10,906 nt of DNA from an uncultured Chitinophagaceae bacterium (GTDB taxonomy: Bacteria > Bacteroidota > Bacteroidia > Chitinophagales > Chitinophagaceae), in NCBI GenBank assembly GCA_937897585.1, contig CALCNY010000356.1:1-10906 (forward strand). Direction: 5' to 3'. Numbering within the stretch: the first letter of the stretch is position 1; each line of letters starts with the position of its first letter. The position numbers were made by a program, and so were the translations under genes. The notes below the pieces were generated by a model. The model was not told where the DNA came from. It saw only the letters and a list, made by a program, of their open reading frames with translations, and ran no database searches. This document shows, one piece after another, positions 8,401 to 10,906 of this stretch.

Positions 8401-10857
8401 TTTACAGCAACACTGTTACAAACTGTCGTTTGAACAATTCGTGTGATAGTGTCGCTATAGCTGATTCTTGTTCCTGTGCTATTGAATAAACTTGCTCTGA
8501 TATTCACTACAGGACTGCGTTCTACAACGATGTCATCTACATACCAGCCGGTACCACTGATTGTAGCATTTGAGCCAAATCTGAAACGTAATTTTACATT
8601 TTGTCCGGCATAACTACTAAGGTTAACCGAAGCCTTTTTAAATCCGTTTGAATTTCCTGACCATGCTTTTCTTGTTGCTAATGGACCTGAACCTGTTGCA
8701 ATAGTAGCATTGTAATATCCTGCAGTAATCTTGTTAGACAAATCACTCCAAGTTGTTCCATTATCAGTGCTTATTTCCACTACACCACCATCGAATCCAG
8801 CTTGTGAATTATACCAATGTGAGAATTTAAATGCTGACGTTCCTGTTCCTAATGCCAATGCAGCTGTTTCTAATTTTTGATCTGAAGTCGCTGCTGCGTC
8901 TGGCGTAAACAGCGAGTTTGGCGCACTCTGGCTTTGTGTTGTTGAAACAGACCATGTATTAGATGTTGTAGAAGAAGCAGTTAATGTAGATGGTAATGTT
9001 GTACTTGTTACGCTTTCATTCAATAAATTTTGAGGAGCAAAATAACTTCCTGAATTCGCAGAAACAACAAATGAAAATGCCTGTGTTTGTCCTGTTGTAA
9101 AATTTACAGGAAAACTAACAACTCGTGTAGCTGCATCATAAGTTCCACCTGAAACATAAGTTACGTTTGCAGGTAAAGTGTCTCTTAAAATATAATTGGT
9201 AACGGGGCTACAACTATTAACTACTGAAGTGTAGGTAACCGTTTGTCCTTCTGCAACCGAATCTATATTTTGAGATTTTCTCATGGTAACATATGGCGTA
9301 AAATCAGCTACTTGATCTGTTACACTTCCTGAAGAACCTTGAGATGCATTAATGCCCATACCTCTTCTTCTGAAAGCCTCTCTGATTGAACAATTATAAG
9401 CACCGCCGTACAAAATCGAATCTGCTTTTAAGATGGCATTTCTTCCGTCGATAAAGCCAGGACTGCAAGGTTGCAATTTCATACCTTCCATCACCAGCTT
9501 CATGGCGATGCTATTACCTGCAGTTGTGCTGACATTGTATATATTAGGATTGATATTGCCTGTTTGTTGAATGATGTTCCAAGTCATATCCCATAAAGTA
9601 GCGCACCATATTTCACCTAAATCATGTATTTCTGTTGGAATGGTTGTGGCGTATACTAAGTTGTTTACGGTAAAATCTGTGCAATATCTCTGTGTACGAA
9701 TTCCGGCTTGGCTTGGCGTTTGTCCGAACACGTAAGTACCCATTGATCTAGGATTGGTAAAACCTGTTGTCAGATTCGAATTTGCCCAATCTTGTGTCAC
9801 CATCAACGCGAAATAATCGCTCCATCCTTCGCCCATTTGTTCTGCATTGCCCAAACAAGAAGTATTTGCAGGACCACCTGTAAGACGGTTGCTGATACCA
9901 TGGGTGTATTCGTGACAGATAACACCATTGTCAACATCACCATCGATCGCTTGTCCGCTTGATAAAGTAACATTCAAATTGTTTGCGAGTTGATTTTTCA
10001 AGATTAATCCATCATCCATAGAAATCATCACAGCAGGAATGGTAATGGTATTATCAGTTCCGCCCATGATAATTGGGCTGCCGGCAACATTGTTAACCAC
10101 GATAACAGCAATAGCACCTGCATTTTGTGCATTCAAAACTTTAACCGTGAAATTACAATTGGCCCTGTCTATCAATGCAATTTTTCCAGTAACTGAATTA
10201 ACAGGGGCACCGGTACAAGCTTCGTGTAAAGTACCAGCAGCATTGTCGTTATAATATACTACTTGTCCTGTAACAGGACCCACGTTGATTAATTTATTTT
10301 CAGTACTGAAGCCACTTTCAACGGCTTGATAAGGACCAGCAATTGAAGATGGACTGTTTACATTAAAACCCGGAACAGCATTCCATAAATACATTTGCAT
10401 TCTGCCACTACCACCATCTGCAGGTGCAGAGAAATTTGCGTTATTGGTTCCACTGCCATCTTGAGCATCAGCCAAAACGTAATCATTTCCACTACCGCCT
10501 CTTCCTTGGTTATTAGATTGGAAATTTCCTGCAGCTTCATCAAATCCATATAGATAGGTGATATCATGCATGATGTTATTCCAGTAAAATAAATTGGTAA
10601 GATTGAATTGCTGATTGGGGCTTGCAGCAGTAGTATTTGTTGGTGCTACTGTGAAATTTGGTGTAAAATCAAAACTTAAAGGATCCGATGGTGAAGTAGA
10701 AGTTGCTAAAACGCCTGTACCATTATTTCCATTTACATCTTCCTGTGCTAACACATTATTTCCTCTTGTTGTGATATAATCTACAGTACCTGTGCTGTGC
10801 CAATTCAGACTTGTTGCATTACCACTTGCTGACGTCCATGGGTTGTTTACCAATGCT
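5433..10857 (-). CDS. Secreted M36 metallopeptidase with PA insert, nine Ig-like repeats and T9SS sorting domain (5' truncated)
   Basis: The window holds 1807 genuine codons, from ALVNNPW to KKVVKE. An apparent GTG start at 10874 with prefix MCSSDL is translated adapter and must be dropped. Aligned at the NPW motif with the complete paralogue (its Asn282), about 280 N-terminal residues (signal peptide and propeptide) are missing. Domains in order with base ranges: M36 catalytic domain (about 10857-9305) split by a PA domain (9945-10370), DUF11-like domain (about 9300-9050), MAM or jelly-roll-like domain (about 9050-8425, with GWYVDDIVV), nine canonical Ig-like repeats, a divergent Ig-like domain with WYKDG and DLNGC (about 5930-5700), and a T9SS type A sorting domain from LFVYPNPNNG. 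Zinc site: HEYTH at 9900-9914 and Glu at 9828-9830 in GEGWSD, with the same 28-residue spacing as the paralogue. Predicted role: surface or extracellular endopeptidase; substrate unknown. The C-terminus (SSGTYMLVLSDGSG) differs clearly from that of its neighbour. Confidence 0.93.
5931..8415 (-). repeat. Nine tandem Ig-like repeats, period 270-279 bp
   Basis: Nine units of about 92 residues follow the MAM-like domain. The core Trp codons on minus lie at 8313, 8037, 7761, 7485, 7209, 6939, 6663, 6387 and 6108, giving spacings of 276, 276, 276, 276, 270, 276, 276 and 279 bases. Each unit has QP near the start, one Cys about six residues later, YQWQ(V/I)S(T/S)DGG, a MNNNKYR-like segment and a second Cys. 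The sixth unit is two residues shorter before the core (GSGYQWQ). Three more units than in the paralogue at 662-2329. Confidence 0.93.
9945..10370 (-). other. PA (protease-associated) domain inserted in the M36 catalytic domain
   Basis: About 142 residues sit between MYLWNAVP and DGDVDNGVICHEYTH. The paralogue has only a few residues at this point (MYLWTGTPQKDGDVDNG). Inside the insert are the PA hallmarks GKIALIDRANCNF, a KVLNAQNAGAIAVIVVNN strand-helix-strand and IPAVMISMDDG, plus a paired Cys at HEACTG and RANCNF. PA domains in secreted proteases are thought to shape substrate access or protein contact. The same insertion site is known from other bacterial M36 enzymes; its function here is inferred. 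Confidence 0.9.
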
Positions 10858-10906
10858 AGATCGGAAGAGCACACGTCTGAACTCCAGTCACCGATGTTTA
10901 TCTCGT
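10858..10906. other. Unremoved Illumina adapter (not genomic)
   Basis: From 10858 the sequence reads AGATCGGAAGAGC and continues as the TruSeq read-1 adapter up to CAGTCAC at 10891, then CGATGTTT (10892-10899, an eight-base index beginning with the TruSeq index 2 hexamer CGATGT), then ATCTCGT (10900-10906), the start of the P7 flow-cell sequence. Protein similarity to the paralogue holds up to the base before it and ends there. Genomic sequence therefore ends at 10857. Confidence 0.98.

Noticed and set aside
10358..10567. Minus-strand ORF of 69 codons in another frame
   Set aside because: It lies wholly inside the M36 catalytic domain, whose frame has clear family motifs; this is a shadow frame.

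Overview
The window looks like one short-read contig from a member of the Bacteroidota; the phylum is well supported, the family is not. The main evidence is two very long genes, both on the minus strand, that end in a type IX secretion system (T9SS) type A sorting domain (YPNPN start, KxVxx end). The organism also fits through its AT-rich non-coding DNA, the lack of a clear Shine-Dalgarno sequence, and a lone N-terminal Lys-Lys signal peptide followed by Gln.

Layout. Bases 1-81 (+) are the last 26 codons and stop of a gene that enters from the left. Bases 82-151 hold a long symmetrical terminator shared by that gene and the next one. Bases 152-5182 (-) are a complete gene for a 1676-residue secreted M36 (fungalysin-type) metallopeptidase: signal peptide, FTP/PepSY-like propeptide, HEAAH zinc protease, DUF11-like domain, MAM/jelly-roll-like domain, six canonical Ig-like repeats, one divergent Ig-like domain and the T9SS sorting domain. 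Bases 5183-5432 are non-coding and contain the terminator of the upstream gene. Bases 5433-10857 (-) are the 3' 1807 codons of a paralogue of the same architecture, with HEYTH, a PA domain inserted just before the zinc motif, and nine canonical Ig-like repeats instead of six. Its N-terminus lies beyond the contig. Bases 10858-10906 are not genomic: they match an Illumina TruSeq read-1 adapter followed by an index.

The locus is therefore a cluster of at least two, probably three, related T9SS cargo proteins, each predicted to be exported and then released or anchored on the surface. The two proteases are tandem paralogues that differ by a PA-domain insertion and by Ig-repeat number. The complete gene and the fragment on the left form a near-perfect tail-to-tail palindrome, with 26 identical C-terminal residues and only synonymous differences. 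I see no RNA genes, insertion sequences or CRISPR arrays, and no sign of a defence or biosynthetic system.
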